Shown here piece after piece: positions 51,203 through 59,443 of a stretch of 64,000 bases of DNA (the stretch's first letter is position 1; every line of letters begins with the position of its first letter). The notes beneath the pieces are model-generated. The model did no database searches and had not been told where the DNA came from. It saw only the letters and a list, made by a program, of their open reading frames with translations. Source of the DNA: an uncultured Sulfitobacter sp. (GTDB taxonomy: Bacteria > Pseudomonadota > Alphaproteobacteria > Rhodobacterales > Rhodobacteraceae); contig NZ_CANMQS010000011.1 of the NCBI RefSeq assembly GCF_947500075.1, positions 32,007 to 96,006 of the forward strand, written 5' to 3'. The translations under genes were made by a program, and so were the position numbers.

Positions 51203-51414
51203 TTTTGCAGTGAGTTTGGCTCTTCGACCCCATTTTCCGCCTGCAACAGGAAGGGCGGGTCTGTCGAAGCGTGCTATTCGCTGCGGTGTGATTCAACTGA
51301 AAATCTGCGAACTAAAATGACCTTAAGTTCTGCGTCGTCAGTGACCGCATTGTGTCGTGACAGTAATACTGAGTAGCTTGCAGGTGCTGCTCAGACGGCG
51401 ATGCGGAGCTTCAT

Positions 51415-52437
51415 GTGAACAACAATTTGACACTCAGTTTTTTCTTAAAGGTCGTTGGTTTCTCTTTTCTGATCGGCCCCTTGATAGCCCTTATTGCAGG
51501 TAACGCACTTGCAGATTGGCCGCGGGTTCTCTTGAGCGGCGTTAGCGGCGCGATGATTGGCACAGGCTGCCTCCTGCTAGAGGCTCTTGTTCTGTCAAAC
51601 AGGTCCATTCTTTGGCTTCGAAAGCTACCTCTTATCGCTGTCGTTGGCTTGCGTGCGGTTGCCTACAGCATCATTATCATTGGCGGGCTGGTTTTGCCGT
51701 CTCTACTATTCTTGGGGACAAAACAGTGGCTTGATCCTGACTTCTTCTTTGGATTTTGGGTGTCAATCGGCGTCGCGACAGGCTTGTCAATGTCAGGCGA
51801 GCTTTTCCAACTACTCGGCAAGGAAGCCGCGTTGGCCATGTTCACAGGACGCTACCGCAGGCCCCGCATTGAACAACGCATTATCATGTTTGCCGACCTA
51901 ACAGGCTCTACGGCACTTGCAGAGAAATTGGGTGACTTAAAGTTTCATGAGCTGCTGGGCGATGTCGCCTACGATCTGGAAAATCCAATTGTGACAAACG
52001 GAGGAGAGACACACCGATACATCGGGGATGCCATCATCATCACCTGGTCAATGGACAAAGCAAAGAACTTTGAGCGCTGCGTTATGTGTGCCAAGGCGAT
52101 GGTGGAGGCGCTTGAAACCAAAGCGGACCAATATTCCGCAAAATTCGGCAAGCCGATGCGCATGAGAATTGCAATCCACTGCGGCCCCGTTGCCGCGGGT
52201 GAGATTGGTGCGTGGAAAAAGGAAATATCACTGCTTGGGGACACCATGAACACCACAGCAAGAATTGAAGGTGCCGCAAGGCAATTCGGATCAGACATTG
52301 TGGTTTCCGATGTGATCCAACGCCGGTTGCCGGAAGACTGGCAATCAAAGTTGGTTGGCCTTCCAGACTTCGCAGCACATGGAAAACAAGACGCGCTTAA
52401 GCTGTGGGCTCTCCAAACACCTTCGCCACGAGGTTGA
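51415..52437 (+). CDS. Membrane-bound class III adenylate/guanylate cyclase
   Basis: This 340-aa protein has five N-terminal membrane helices (about 8-130) and a C-terminal cyclase domain (about 150-335). The metal-binding residues are Asp161 (IMFADLTGSTALA) and Asp205 (HRYIGDAIIITW), and LGDTMNTTARIEGAA is the transition-state region. It should make cAMP, since the substrate-specifying residues follow the adenylate type poorly enough that specificity needs testing. GTG start at 51415. Two Crp/Fnr-family proteins are in this island. Confidence 0.88.
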   Translation: MNNNLTLSFFLKVVGFSFLIGPLIALIAGNALADWPRVLLSGVSGAMIGTGCLLLEALVLSNRSILWLRKLPLIAVVGLRAVAYSIIIIGGLVLPSLLFLGTKQWLDPDFFFGFWVSIGVATGLSMSGELFQLLGKEAALAMFTGRYRRPRIEQRIIMFADLTGSTALAEKLGDLKFHELLGDVAYDLENPIVTNGGETHRYIGDAIIITWSMDKAKNFERCVMCAKAMVEALETKADQYSAKFGKPMRMRIAIHCGPVAAGEIGAWKKEISLLGDTMNTTARIEGAARQFGSDIVVSDVIQRRLPEDWQSKLVGLPDFAAHGKQDALKLWALQTPSPRG

Positions 52438-52537
52438 TCAGCGACGGTTCCAGCGTGTTGCGCCTTCTGCCAGTGCGGCATTTTTTCGCGTCTGCTGCGA
52501 CGGGCGTTTTGCGGCCAGGCGAACTTCACCAGAGCAG

Positions 52538-53053
52538 TCATTGACCGAAATCTATTCGAGAAACTGCCTCTATCTCATCGTCGCTGGGTCGCTCCCAAGT
52601 CGTTTCGATATAGTCAAACATGCCGCGTGTAATTTCCATATGGAATGTCTCACCTTGGTTTTTGTTGCGCGTGTTCACACGCTTCCACCGTTCAGATGCG
52701 TCGACATCTAGGACATGTAGTTTGGCTGCGAGTTCACCTTGCCTTGCCAGGCCCGCAAACCTTTGTCCATGTTCATACCTCTGAAAGCCCCAATCCAAGA
52801 TCGAGGGGACACCCAGCTTGCCGAGTTGCGATGCGATTGCCCACATTTGCGCTTCGCAACGACGAACACGAGGGAAAATCCATGTTGGATCCAACTGTGC
52901 CGGAGCATCTTCACCAAACAGCGTTACCATCCACTCGTCGATCGAGAACACCACTCCGCCAATATTGCTTGCCAACTCTCGCGCATAAGTCGTTTTGCCA
53001 GCGCCCGTTGAACCGCAGATCAGATGAATAAGCTGTGTTTCATTGTCCGCCAT
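52538..53053 (-). CDS. Small P-loop kinase-like ATPase (copy 2)
   Basis: This 171-aa protein has Walker A CGSTGAGKTTYA (about 13-24), SIDEW near residue 38 and a LID-like KRVNTRNKN. The layout is the same as the gene at 48709 and the similarity is spread along the length, so the two are likely paralogues. It is probably a nucleotide or small-molecule kinase; a zeta-toxin-like function is possible. Confidence 0.8.
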   Translation of the reverse strand: MADNETQLIHLICGSTGAGKTTYARELASNIGGVVFSIDEWMVTLFGEDAPAQLDPTWIFPRVRRCEAQMWAIASQLGKLGVPSILDWGFQRYEHGQRFAGLARQGELAAKLHVLDVDASERWKRVNTRNKNQGETFHMEITRGMFDYIETTWERPSDDEIEAVSRIDFGQ

Positions 53054-53083
53054 GGGAGATACCTTTCTTCATTTCACCTGAGG

Positions 53084-53521
53084 TTAGGCCGCTTTGGGTT
53101 TCGCAATTGTGCGGACGATTAAAAAGGCAAGGAAACCTGCTGGGCCAAGAAGAAAGGTCAGCGGAAGGCACGGCGCAACCAACCAGAAGCTCAAACCATC
53201 ATGTCTCGCCGTCCGGCATATCCAAGCTCCGATCAAAAGGTCAAATGCAAGATAGTGTATCCAACCAGCCAACATCGCACTCGGCTGCGAAAATAGCGCC
53301 ATTACGGCGTCGAGGCTACCAAACCCGCCATCCCCACCTGACGGAAAGAAGGCCGCTAGAACCACATAGCCTACCGATAAAGTCACCGGAATAACGAGCC
53401 CCGAAATCCGATCAGACCACAGTGGAATAAGGGGTGATGCAAGCAATATTAACCAACCAACCATCGCCAGAACGCCAGCCACTGAGAAGAAAAGTTCATA
53501 GTTCATGTTCGGATCAGGCAT
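53084..53521 (-). CDS. ABA4-like (DUF4281) membrane protein
   Basis: This 145-aa protein has four membrane helices with MLAGWIHYLAFDLLIGAWI and a C-terminal FLLGPAGFLAFLIVR, the signature of ABA4-like proteins. Plant ABA4 is needed for neoxanthin synthesis, but bacterial relatives are uncharacterised. It lies 16 nt after the MDR dehydrogenase gene on the same strand. Confidence 0.85.
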   Translation of the reverse strand: MPDPNMNYELFFSVAGVLAMVGWLILLASPLIPLWSDRISGLVIPVTLSVGYVVLAAFFPSGGDGGFGSLDAVMALFSQPSAMLAGWIHYLAFDLLIGAWICRTARHDGLSFWLVAPCLPLTFLLGPAGFLAFLIVRTIAKPKAA

Positions 53522-53537
53522 AAATCACATCCTTTGA

Positions 53538-54551
53538 CTAACGTTCCTTTTCAATAGGCGAACGCTCCCTGCCGTGAGATTTCACAGTGACGACCACGTT
53601 GCCCTTTTTATGCCCCGTATCGACATGAGCATGTGCGGTTTTCATATCGTCAAAGGTGTAGCTTCTATCGATGACCGGCCGAAGAACACCAAGTGCTGCG
53701 AGTTCTACGACCGCCTCCAAGATATCCCTGCGCTCAGACGCGACGCCGCCGACCATTTTCTTGCCCGCAAGACGCGCCTTCATGCCGCCTAGGAACATGT
53801 CGGATGTTTTGCCTGCGATCAGGACCATTTTCCCGCCGTTTCGGATCGCGTGTTTGGCCTGCGCCCAAGGCAACGTCCCAACGGTGTCGACGACCACGTC
53901 ATATTGGATATTTGTCTCAATGACCTCCTGGGTGCGATAGTCAATCACGCGATCGGCGCCCAATGTGCGAACCATCTCTGCGTTACGACCGCTACAGACT
54001 GCGGTGACATGTGCTCCGAGGTGTTTGGCGATTTGCACACAGGCCGAACCGACCGACCCAGAGGCCCCGTTGATCAGAACCGTCTCGCCTCGTTGCAGCT
54101 TGGCCTTGTTGACCAAAAAGTCGTAAGCTGTTGTTGCACCGAAAGGGATCGTCGCCGCGTGTTCAAAGCTGATGTTGTCCGGCTTCAGGGTCAGCTTTCC
54201 GTCCGCAGGCATCGTGATGAACTCCGCATGTGCGCCAAAGCTGGCACCGGGGAACCCAATCACGGCGTCGCTGGTTTGGTAATGAGTGACATTTGCGCCG
54301 ACCGCCTTGATCACACCAGAAAACTCTGTCCCAAGGATTGGTTTGCGCGGTCCGCTTATCCCAAAGACCAGCCGCCCCAACAGGCCGAGACCCTTTGGCA
54401 TTGTCAGGCTACGGGCGCGCCAATCGCCTGCGCTGACGGTGGTCGCATAAATCCGGACCAGCACATCGTTTGGATTTGGTGTCGGCGTGGGAACGGTGAT
54501 TTGTGCGATGACTTCGGGTGATCCGTATTTTGTATATGAATAGGCAAGCAT
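53538..54551 (-). CDS. NAD(P)-dependent alcohol dehydrogenase / quinone reductase (MDR family)
   Basis: This 337-aa zinc-independent medium-chain dehydrogenase contains GTEFSGVIKAVGANV, nucleotide motif INGASGSVGSACVQIAKHLG and a C-terminal AHAHVDTGHKKGNVVVTV. It is a paralogue of the gene at 33878 (same layout and end motif). It is followed by ABA4-like and preceded by DUF4386, so the three may form an operon controlled by the divergent LysR gene. Confidence 0.88.
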   Translation of the reverse strand: MLAYSYTKYGSPEVIAQITVPTPTPNPNDVLVRIYATTVSAGDWRARSLTMPKGLGLLGRLVFGISGPRKPILGTEFSGVIKAVGANVTHYQTSDAVIGFPGASFGAHAEFITMPADGKLTLKPDNISFEHAATIPFGATTAYDFLVNKAKLQRGETVLINGASGSVGSACVQIAKHLGAHVTAVCSGRNAEMVRTLGADRVIDYRTQEVIETNIQYDVVVDTVGTLPWAQAKHAIRNGGKMVLIAGKTSDMFLGGMKARLAGKKMVGGVASERRDILEAVVELAALGVLRPVIDRSYTFDDMKTAHAHVDTGHKKGNVVVTVKSHGRERSPIEKER

Positions 54552-54563
54552 GGGGGGTCTCCT

Positions 54564-55280
54564 CTATGCCGTTGCAGGTGTGAGTTGTGATGATGTGCGC
54601 CCGCCGCGGATCAGCAGCCAAAGGCCAAAGCTGATTTCAGAAATTGTGACGATCACAAGTAGGCCGATGATGCTGTAGTCAAGCAGCGCGATATCGGTGA
54701 ATGTCAGCTCGACAACGCCCTGGATCAGATAACCAAACGCTCCGATGAACAAACCGCGGCCGAGCAGATGCGGCGCGACATCCGACTTGACGATCAGCCA
54801 GCCAAGCGCCAACAGGTGCACGCCGAAGAACAGCTGCCAGACAAAGACGCCCGTGGCACGTGCATCAAAGAACATTTGAACAAGGGCGTGCTGTTGCGCT
54901 GTGTCCCAGCCGGAGTCACGGGTTAGCAAGATGTAAGGCATCACCCAGAGCAGGATGTTGATCCCCATAACGGTAATCATGCCCGCACGTGAGATCAGCG
55001 CGACAGTAGCCATCTTTGGCCCGACATGGCGGAACATGTGATAGAGGATCGCCGTGATCGCCAGTTCGAACACGATCACCGCGCTATCGGCCAGTACCCC
55101 CAGTTTGAAGAGGCCCGTGTTCGCCAAGAGGTTCGCGCTTGACGCCGCGGCATCAGTCGCGACGATCTGCATCGGGACATAACCAATACTGAAGCCGCCG
55201 CAGACGGCGATGGCAAGGTAAAGCGCGCCAGCGGCACGCGCAGCCTGCGGATCCCAGTGCGTGTTTGAAGCGTTGGTCAT
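54564..55280 (-). CDS. DUF4386-family membrane protein
   Basis: This 238-aa protein has six membrane helices. The N-terminal AAGALYLAIAVCGGFSIGYVP and ANTGLFKLGVLADSAVIVFE match DUF4386. Function unknown. It lies 12 nt upstream of the dehydrogenase and is divergent from a LysR gene. Confidence 0.82.
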   Translation of the reverse strand: MTNASNTHWDPQAARAAGALYLAIAVCGGFSIGYVPMQIVATDAAASSANLLANTGLFKLGVLADSAVIVFELAITAILYHMFRHVGPKMATVALISRAGMITVMGINILLWVMPYILLTRDSGWDTAQQHALVQMFFDARATGVFVWQLFFGVHLLALGWLIVKSDVAPHLLGRGLFIGAFGYLIQGVVELTFTDIALLDYSIIGLLVIVTISEISFGLWLLIRGGRTSSQLTPATA

Positions 55281-55374
55281 TGTCTTTCCTTTCTCTAGCT
55301 CGGGTAAGGTTCGTGTCTTGGCACTGGTCTATACGGATGGTTCACTCATGCGAATTGACCAAATTTCCATTTTT

Positions 55375-55386
55375 GATATGCATATC
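55375..55386. promoter_or_regulatory. 12-bp palindrome before lysR
   Basis: GATATGCATATC is a perfect palindrome 3 bp upstream of the preferred lysR start. It might be an autoregulatory operator; it may also be chance in a short AT-rich stretch. Confidence 0.35.
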
Positions 55387-55389
55387 TGC

Positions 55390-56277
55390 ATGGATTGGCG
55401 TTCAGTAAAATTTGACTGGAACAAGGCCCGCGCGTTCTTGGTGACGGCCGAGGAAGGCTCGCTATCTGCTGCTGCGCGCGCGTTGGGAATGGCCCAGCCG
55501 ACGTTGGGGCGTCAGGTTGACGGGCTGGAACAGGAACTGGGCGTGGTCTTGTTTGAGCGTGTCGGGCGCGGCCTGACGCTGACCCCTAGCGGTATGGAGT
55601 TGCTCGAACACGTGCGCGGCATGGGCGACGCTGCGGGGCGCGTATCGCTCGCGGCACTTGGCCAAAGCCAAGCTCTGGAAGGCAGCATCAGCATTTCCGC
55701 CAGCGAAACCTATGCCGCCGTCCTGCTACCGCCCATCATCGCCAAACTACGGATCGAAGAACCTGGAATCCATGTCGAGATTGTCGTCTCAAACCGCGCG
55801 AGTGACCTGTTAAGGCGCGAAGCAGACATCGCAATCCGCAACTTTCGTCCCACAGAACCTGATTTGATCGCCAAGAAGATCGGCATGGCTGATGCGATCC
55901 TTTACGCCTCTCCCGCTTATGTTGAAAAGCTTGGGCCGCCCAAAACGCCCTACGACCTGCGGCACGCTGATTTTGTCAGCATCGACCAAGCTGGTAGCAT
56001 GCTCAAACCGCTCAACAGTTTGGGCCTTGGCTTAACGGAAGCCAACTTTCCTTTGCTGACCGAAAGCTATCTGGTGATGTGGGAATTGGTAAAACAAGGG
56101 GCCGCTATTGGCATCCTCGACGCCTACATCGGCGATGCCGACCCCGGCGTTGTGCGGGTCTTGCCTGACTTGGAGCCGTTATCCTTCCCAATTTGGCTTG
56201 TCGCCCACCGGGAACTGACCACAAGCCGCCGTATCCGGCGGGTCTATGACTTCCTGATCGAAGAGTTGAAACGCTGA
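55390..56277 (+). CDS. LysR-family regulator
   Basis: This 295-aa regulator has its HTH at about 20-45 (SLSAAARALGMAQPTLGRQV) and effector domain from ~90. The ATG at 55390 (DWRSVKFDWNKAR) gives the normal family length; earlier in-frame starts would add ~40 unlikely residues. It is divergent from the DUF4386-MDR-ABA4 genes. Confidence 0.9.
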   Translation: MDWRSVKFDWNKARAFLVTAEEGSLSAAARALGMAQPTLGRQVDGLEQELGVVLFERVGRGLTLTPSGMELLEHVRGMGDAAGRVSLAALGQSQALEGSISISASETYAAVLLPPIIAKLRIEEPGIHVEIVVSNRASDLLRREADIAIRNFRPTEPDLIAKKIGMADAILYASPAYVEKLGPPKTPYDLRHADFVSIDQAGSMLKPLNSLGLGLTEANFPLLTESYLVMWELVKQGAAIGILDAYIGDADPGVVRVLPDLEPLSFPIWLVAHRELTTSRRIRRVYDFLIEELKR

Positions 56278-56329
56278 ATTGAGTTCGTGCAACCGGCTAA
56301 CGTCACAACGGCGTTCGCCAAGAACAATC

Positions 56330-57043
56330 CTATGCAAAACGGACACGGCGGACATCATCATCGAAAGGAACGCTTCGCCTTCGAAAGGTTTGTCCGTCAA
56401 CGCAAGCGGGCGCGTTGATCCGGTCCATGCGGAAATGCCTGAAATCGTCGCGTGAAGGATCCCACGCAACCAAATACCAAAGCGGCGGTAGGATCAGCAT
56501 CGCTTGCGGCTCGACCTGTCGCCTTGTCATGATCCCTTTCGCGTCACGATACCCGAACTGCAATAACTGCCGATCAAGAAATGAGACCTCGAACGCGGGC
56601 AACAATGCGGGGTCCATTTCTCCGAGATTAGATATGTCGACTTGCGGGGCGAGTGGTCCCACATAAAGGCAATCCAAAAGACGACGCAGATCGCGGATTT
56701 TGTCGGACGGCAGGGCTTTCTCGATTTTAGAAAGCCCGGTGTCTGCGAGGGTCGCAAAAGGAAGGCTCCCAGCGGCACGCATGCTGGAAATGCCGATGAT
56801 CAGCGCAAAGACCTCGGTCACAGTGAGGCGCGGCGATTTTTGAACAGACTGCGGGTCCAAGCTCAACCCGCCCCCGCGGCCCGGATCGGTGTGAATGATA
56901 AACCCTTCGTTGCGTAGTGCTGCGATATCACGGATGATCGTGCTTCTCGACCCGCCAACTTCCGCGGCGAGCGCCTCAATCGTTGATGTGCCATTGCGAC
57001 GCAGGCTGCGCACAATGGCGTCTTGCCTGCTGCGTACTTTCAT
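56330..57043 (-). CDS. WYL-domain (YafY-like) transcriptional regulator
   Basis: This 237-aa protein has an N-terminal DeoR-type HTH (ALAAEVGGSRSTIIRDIAALR, about 24-44) and a C-terminal WYL domain (LPPLWYLVAWDPSRDDFRHF). The end reads DGQTFRRRSVPFDDDV, and a short relic of the same end lies at 59311-59379. It is divergent from the epoxide-hydrolase-like gene with a strong dyad in between. Confidence 0.9.
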   Translation of the reverse strand: MKVRSRQDAIVRSLRRNGTSTIEALAAEVGGSRSTIIRDIAALRNEGFIIHTDPGRGGGLSLDPQSVQKSPRLTVTEVFALIIGISSMRAAGSLPFATLADTGLSKIEKALPSDKIRDLRRLLDCLYVGPLAPQVDISNLGEMDPALLPAFEVSFLDRQLLQFGYRDAKGIMTRRQVEPQAMLILPPLWYLVAWDPSRDDFRHFRMDRINAPACVDGQTFRRRSVPFDDDVRRVRFA

Positions 57044-57060
57044 GTATGAGACCTTATCAC

Positions 57061-57087
57061 AAAAGGTGTCATCTTATGATACCTTTT
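57061..57087. promoter_or_regulatory. Operator dyad between the WYL gene and epoxide hydrolase
   Basis: AAAAGGTGTCAT and ATGATACCTTTT form a 12-3-12 inverted repeat with one mismatch, 18 bp upstream of the WYL start. It is the likely binding site of the WYL regulator for both divergent genes. Confidence 0.75.
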
Positions 57088-57129
57088 TGCCGTAGGCGAT
57101 GACGACACAACGCAGTAAGGAGCGCCGTC

Positions 57130-58062
57130 ATGTCTACCATCGTAAATATTCCAACACCGACACTTGTTCCTGTGAACGGCATCCAGCTTGAAGTATTCGA
57201 AACCGGTCAAGAAAATAGAGGCAACCCGATCATTCTCTGCCATGGCTGGCCAGAGCACGCGTTTTCATGGCGTCATCAGATGCCGGCCCTCGCGGCGGCG
57301 GGATACCATGTGATCGTCCCGAACCAACGGGGCTATGGAAACTCATCGTGCCCAGATGACGTCACAGACTATGACATTGTTAAATTGACCGATGATCTCG
57401 CGGCTCTTCTTGAACATTTCGGGTATGATAACGCTCCTTTTATCGGGCATGACTGGGGCGCGAACGTCGTTTGGAGCATGGCGCAACTGCATCCAAATCG
57501 GGTGTCGAAGATTATCAATCTGGCGTTGCCCTATCAGCCACGCACACCAAAGCCCTGGATCGCGTTCATGGAAGAGGTCTTTGGAGCGGACAACTATTTC
57601 GTTCACTTCAACAGGCAGCCGGGTGTTGCTGATGCTGCGTTGGATCAGAACGCCGCTAAATTCTTAGGCAATTTGTATCGCAAGAACATCCCTCAAACGC
57701 CGCCCGCGCACGGCATGATGCTGATCAACCTTGCGCAAGCTCAAAAACCCTTGGGCGACCCGATCCTCAGCGAAGACGAACTCGCTGTCTATGTCGCGGC
57801 TTTTGAGGCAACTGGATTTACTGGCAGCATCAACTGGTACCGAAATATGGATCGCAACTGGGAGCTATTGGAAGACGTAGATCCTATCATCCATCAACCC
57901 GCGCTGATGATCTACGGAGAGCTGGATATGATCCCAAAATCAGAAAGCCTTGCTGACTTCGTGCCAAATGTGGACGTTGTGAGCCTGGATTGTGGCCACT
58001 GGGTTCAGCAGGAAATGCCGGATGAGACAAACAATACGATCTTGGAATGGTTGGCGGCCTAG
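57130..58062 (+). CDS. Epoxide-hydrolase-like alpha/beta hydrolase
   Basis: This 310-aa hydrolase has the oxyanion motif HGWP (38-41), nucleophile Asp108 in GHDWG, candidate activating Tyr in INWYRN, and His in DCGHWVQQE near the end. The Asp nucleophile plus Tyr in the cap is typical of soluble epoxide hydrolases, which open epoxides to diols. It is probably controlled by the divergent WYL regulator. Confidence 0.9.
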   Translation: MSTIVNIPTPTLVPVNGIQLEVFETGQENRGNPIILCHGWPEHAFSWRHQMPALAAAGYHVIVPNQRGYGNSSCPDDVTDYDIVKLTDDLAALLEHFGYDNAPFIGHDWGANVVWSMAQLHPNRVSKIINLALPYQPRTPKPWIAFMEEVFGADNYFVHFNRQPGVADAALDQNAAKFLGNLYRKNIPQTPPAHGMMLINLAQAQKPLGDPILSEDELAVYVAAFEATGFTGSINWYRNMDRNWELLEDVDPIIHQPALMIYGELDMIPKSESLADFVPNVDVVSLDCGHWVQQEMPDETNNTILEWLAA

Positions 58063-58091
58063 GACGCTGCAAAATGTTCTGAGCGGAGGGT

Positions 58092-58679
58092 TTATGCGCT
58101 GACTTCAGGGCCGCTACCACCGTGGCGCAATCGGCTCAGCGTTACGGGCGTTACGCCCAAGAACGACGCGATGAGCGCATGGTTGAAGATGTCTTCATAG
58201 CCCGAATAGGTCTCGCGGAACCACATAAGCCGATCTGATCCGCCTAGTGCCGCAAGGCACCACTCGCGATCCGCCTTATGGCTCAGGGCGTCGCGCAGAA
58301 CACTGTTGGCCCAGTTTCGAATTGGCTCCGATGCAATCATCAACTCCGTTAACAAATCGCTGTTGATCCGAGCGATTTGCGCCTCGGTCGTCGCCGTGAT
58401 CGAAACAAGGGATTGACCCGCCCGCGTGCGCGCAATGTTCGGCGTCACAACACAAGGGCCAACATAGAGCCCGACGCATACCTCTTTCCCGTCCGGATCA
58501 CTGATTGTGCTAGAGAGGCAACCGTTCAGAAGGATGAATTCATCAGCGCAAATATCTTCTTGGCCAACGATCTGGGTCTTGGCATCCACGCCTGTCTCCA
58601 CCCACTTGGCAGAGAAATTTTCAACACAGCTTCCCTGAGACAAGTCGGCCGATTGCATCAAAAACGTCCGTAGATTCAT
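58092..58679 (-). CDS. Crp/Fnr-family regulator
   Basis: This 195-aa protein has a cNMP-type beta-barrel (about 20-110) and a C-terminal HTH (IASFLGVTPVTLSRLRHG, about 170-187). The start at 58679 gives a normal family length; longer in-frame readings upstream run over the next gene's promoter. Ligand residues were not clear. A Crp-like palindrome (58691-58704) lies just upstream, suggesting autoregulation. Confidence 0.82.
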   Translation of the reverse strand: MNLRTFLMQSADLSQGSCVENFSAKWVETGVDAKTQIVGQEDICADEFILLNGCLSSTISDPDGKEVCVGLYVGPCVVTPNIARTRAGQSLVSITATTEAQIARINSDLLTELMIASEPIRNWANSVLRDALSHKADREWCLAALGGSDRLMWFRETYSGYEDIFNHALIASFLGVTPVTLSRLRHGGSGPEVSA

Positions 58680-58690
58680 CTTGGCAGGCC

Positions 58691-58704
58691 TTATCAAATG
58701 ATAA
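58691..58704. promoter_or_regulatory. Crp/Fnr-like palindrome
   Basis: TTATCAAATGATAA (TTATCA-AA-TGATAA) is a perfect inverted repeat between the Crp/Fnr gene and the divergent membrane protein gene. Confidence 0.6.
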
Positions 58705-58757
58705 TGCGGGAGGCTTCGTCTGCGTGCATGTCTGACACAAATGAAGGAGTTTGAAAA

Positions 58758-59303
58758 ATGATTGATAGAATTTGGACAAGACATTTGGGTTTGGCGACGA
58801 TTTACTTTGGGTGTCTGGGGGCGCTGATCTATGGCCTGATGATCACTGTAACGCTGGCCCAAATCGAGGCTGTTTCCGGTCATGTGCCGTTTGATATGCG
58901 CCCAACGGGTTACAGCCCTCAAGATGCCGCAGCGCTTTTGGAGGGCTTGGGCGCTGAGGGCCGCAAGTACTACCTGAGCCATCAAATCCCGCTCGACACC
59001 GCATATCCCGCTCTGCTTGCATTTACCCTTGTGTCTCTGATGCGATGGCTTGGTCAAAACATCCCCGCCTATCGGCTTGTCCGGTTTGGCATCATCCTTT
59101 CGGTCGGCGCAGCTCTTTGCGACTATATTGAAAACCTTGGCATTACTGTCATGATTTTGAGTTGGCCAAACCTCTCCGCGCCGCTTGTTTATGCAAGCAG
59201 CATTGCGACGCTCACCAAATCTGGTCTGACGACAGCCGCAGTGATTTTTACCATCCTGATTGGGTTTCGTGCGGCTGTGCAACGGGTTCGGCGTGCTGCG
59301 TAG
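58758..59303 (+). CDS. Unrecognised four-helix membrane protein
   Basis: This 181-aa protein has four hydrophobic segments (about 10-35, 78-95, 108-125, 150-172). The soluble loop between helices 1 and 2 (about 40-75) contains GYSPQDAAALLEGLGAEGRK followed by YYLSHQIPLDTAYP. I did not recognise the family. It has AAGGAG upstream of the ATG. It is divergent from, and probably regulated by, the Crp/Fnr gene. Confidence 0.72.
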   Translation: MIDRIWTRHLGLATIYFGCLGALIYGLMITVTLAQIEAVSGHVPFDMRPTGYSPQDAAALLEGLGAEGRKYYLSHQIPLDTAYPALLAFTLVSLMRWLGQNIPAYRLVRFGIILSVGAALCDYIENLGITVMILSWPNLSAPLVYASSIATLTKSGLTTAAVIFTILIGFRAAVQRVRRAA

Positions 59304-59310
59304 ATTAGTG

Positions 59311-59379
59311 CTACACAAGGCGAATGGGCGGAACATCATCATCAAAAGGAACGATGCGCCGGCGCAATGATTGCCCCTC
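59311..59379 (-). pseudogene. Relic of a WYL-regulator C-terminus
   Basis: The minus-strand frame ending at 59311 reads EGQSLRRRIVPFDDDV and then a stop in the same place as the WYL regulator at 56330 (DGQTFRRRSVPFDDDV). No HTH or WYL core is present upstream. It looks like the leftover of a deleted paralogue. Confidence 0.6.
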
Positions 59380-59443
59380 CGCAAGTGCTTTGGGCGGCTC
59401 CGAACTCTTCGTTGCGATATGCTGCGCCGGACTCGAACGACCG

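Noticed and set aside
58680..59384. N-terminal extension of the Crp/Fnr gene to 430 aa
   Set aside because: The added 235 residues are antisense to the membrane protein at 58758 and have no domain; the 195-aa form has the family length.
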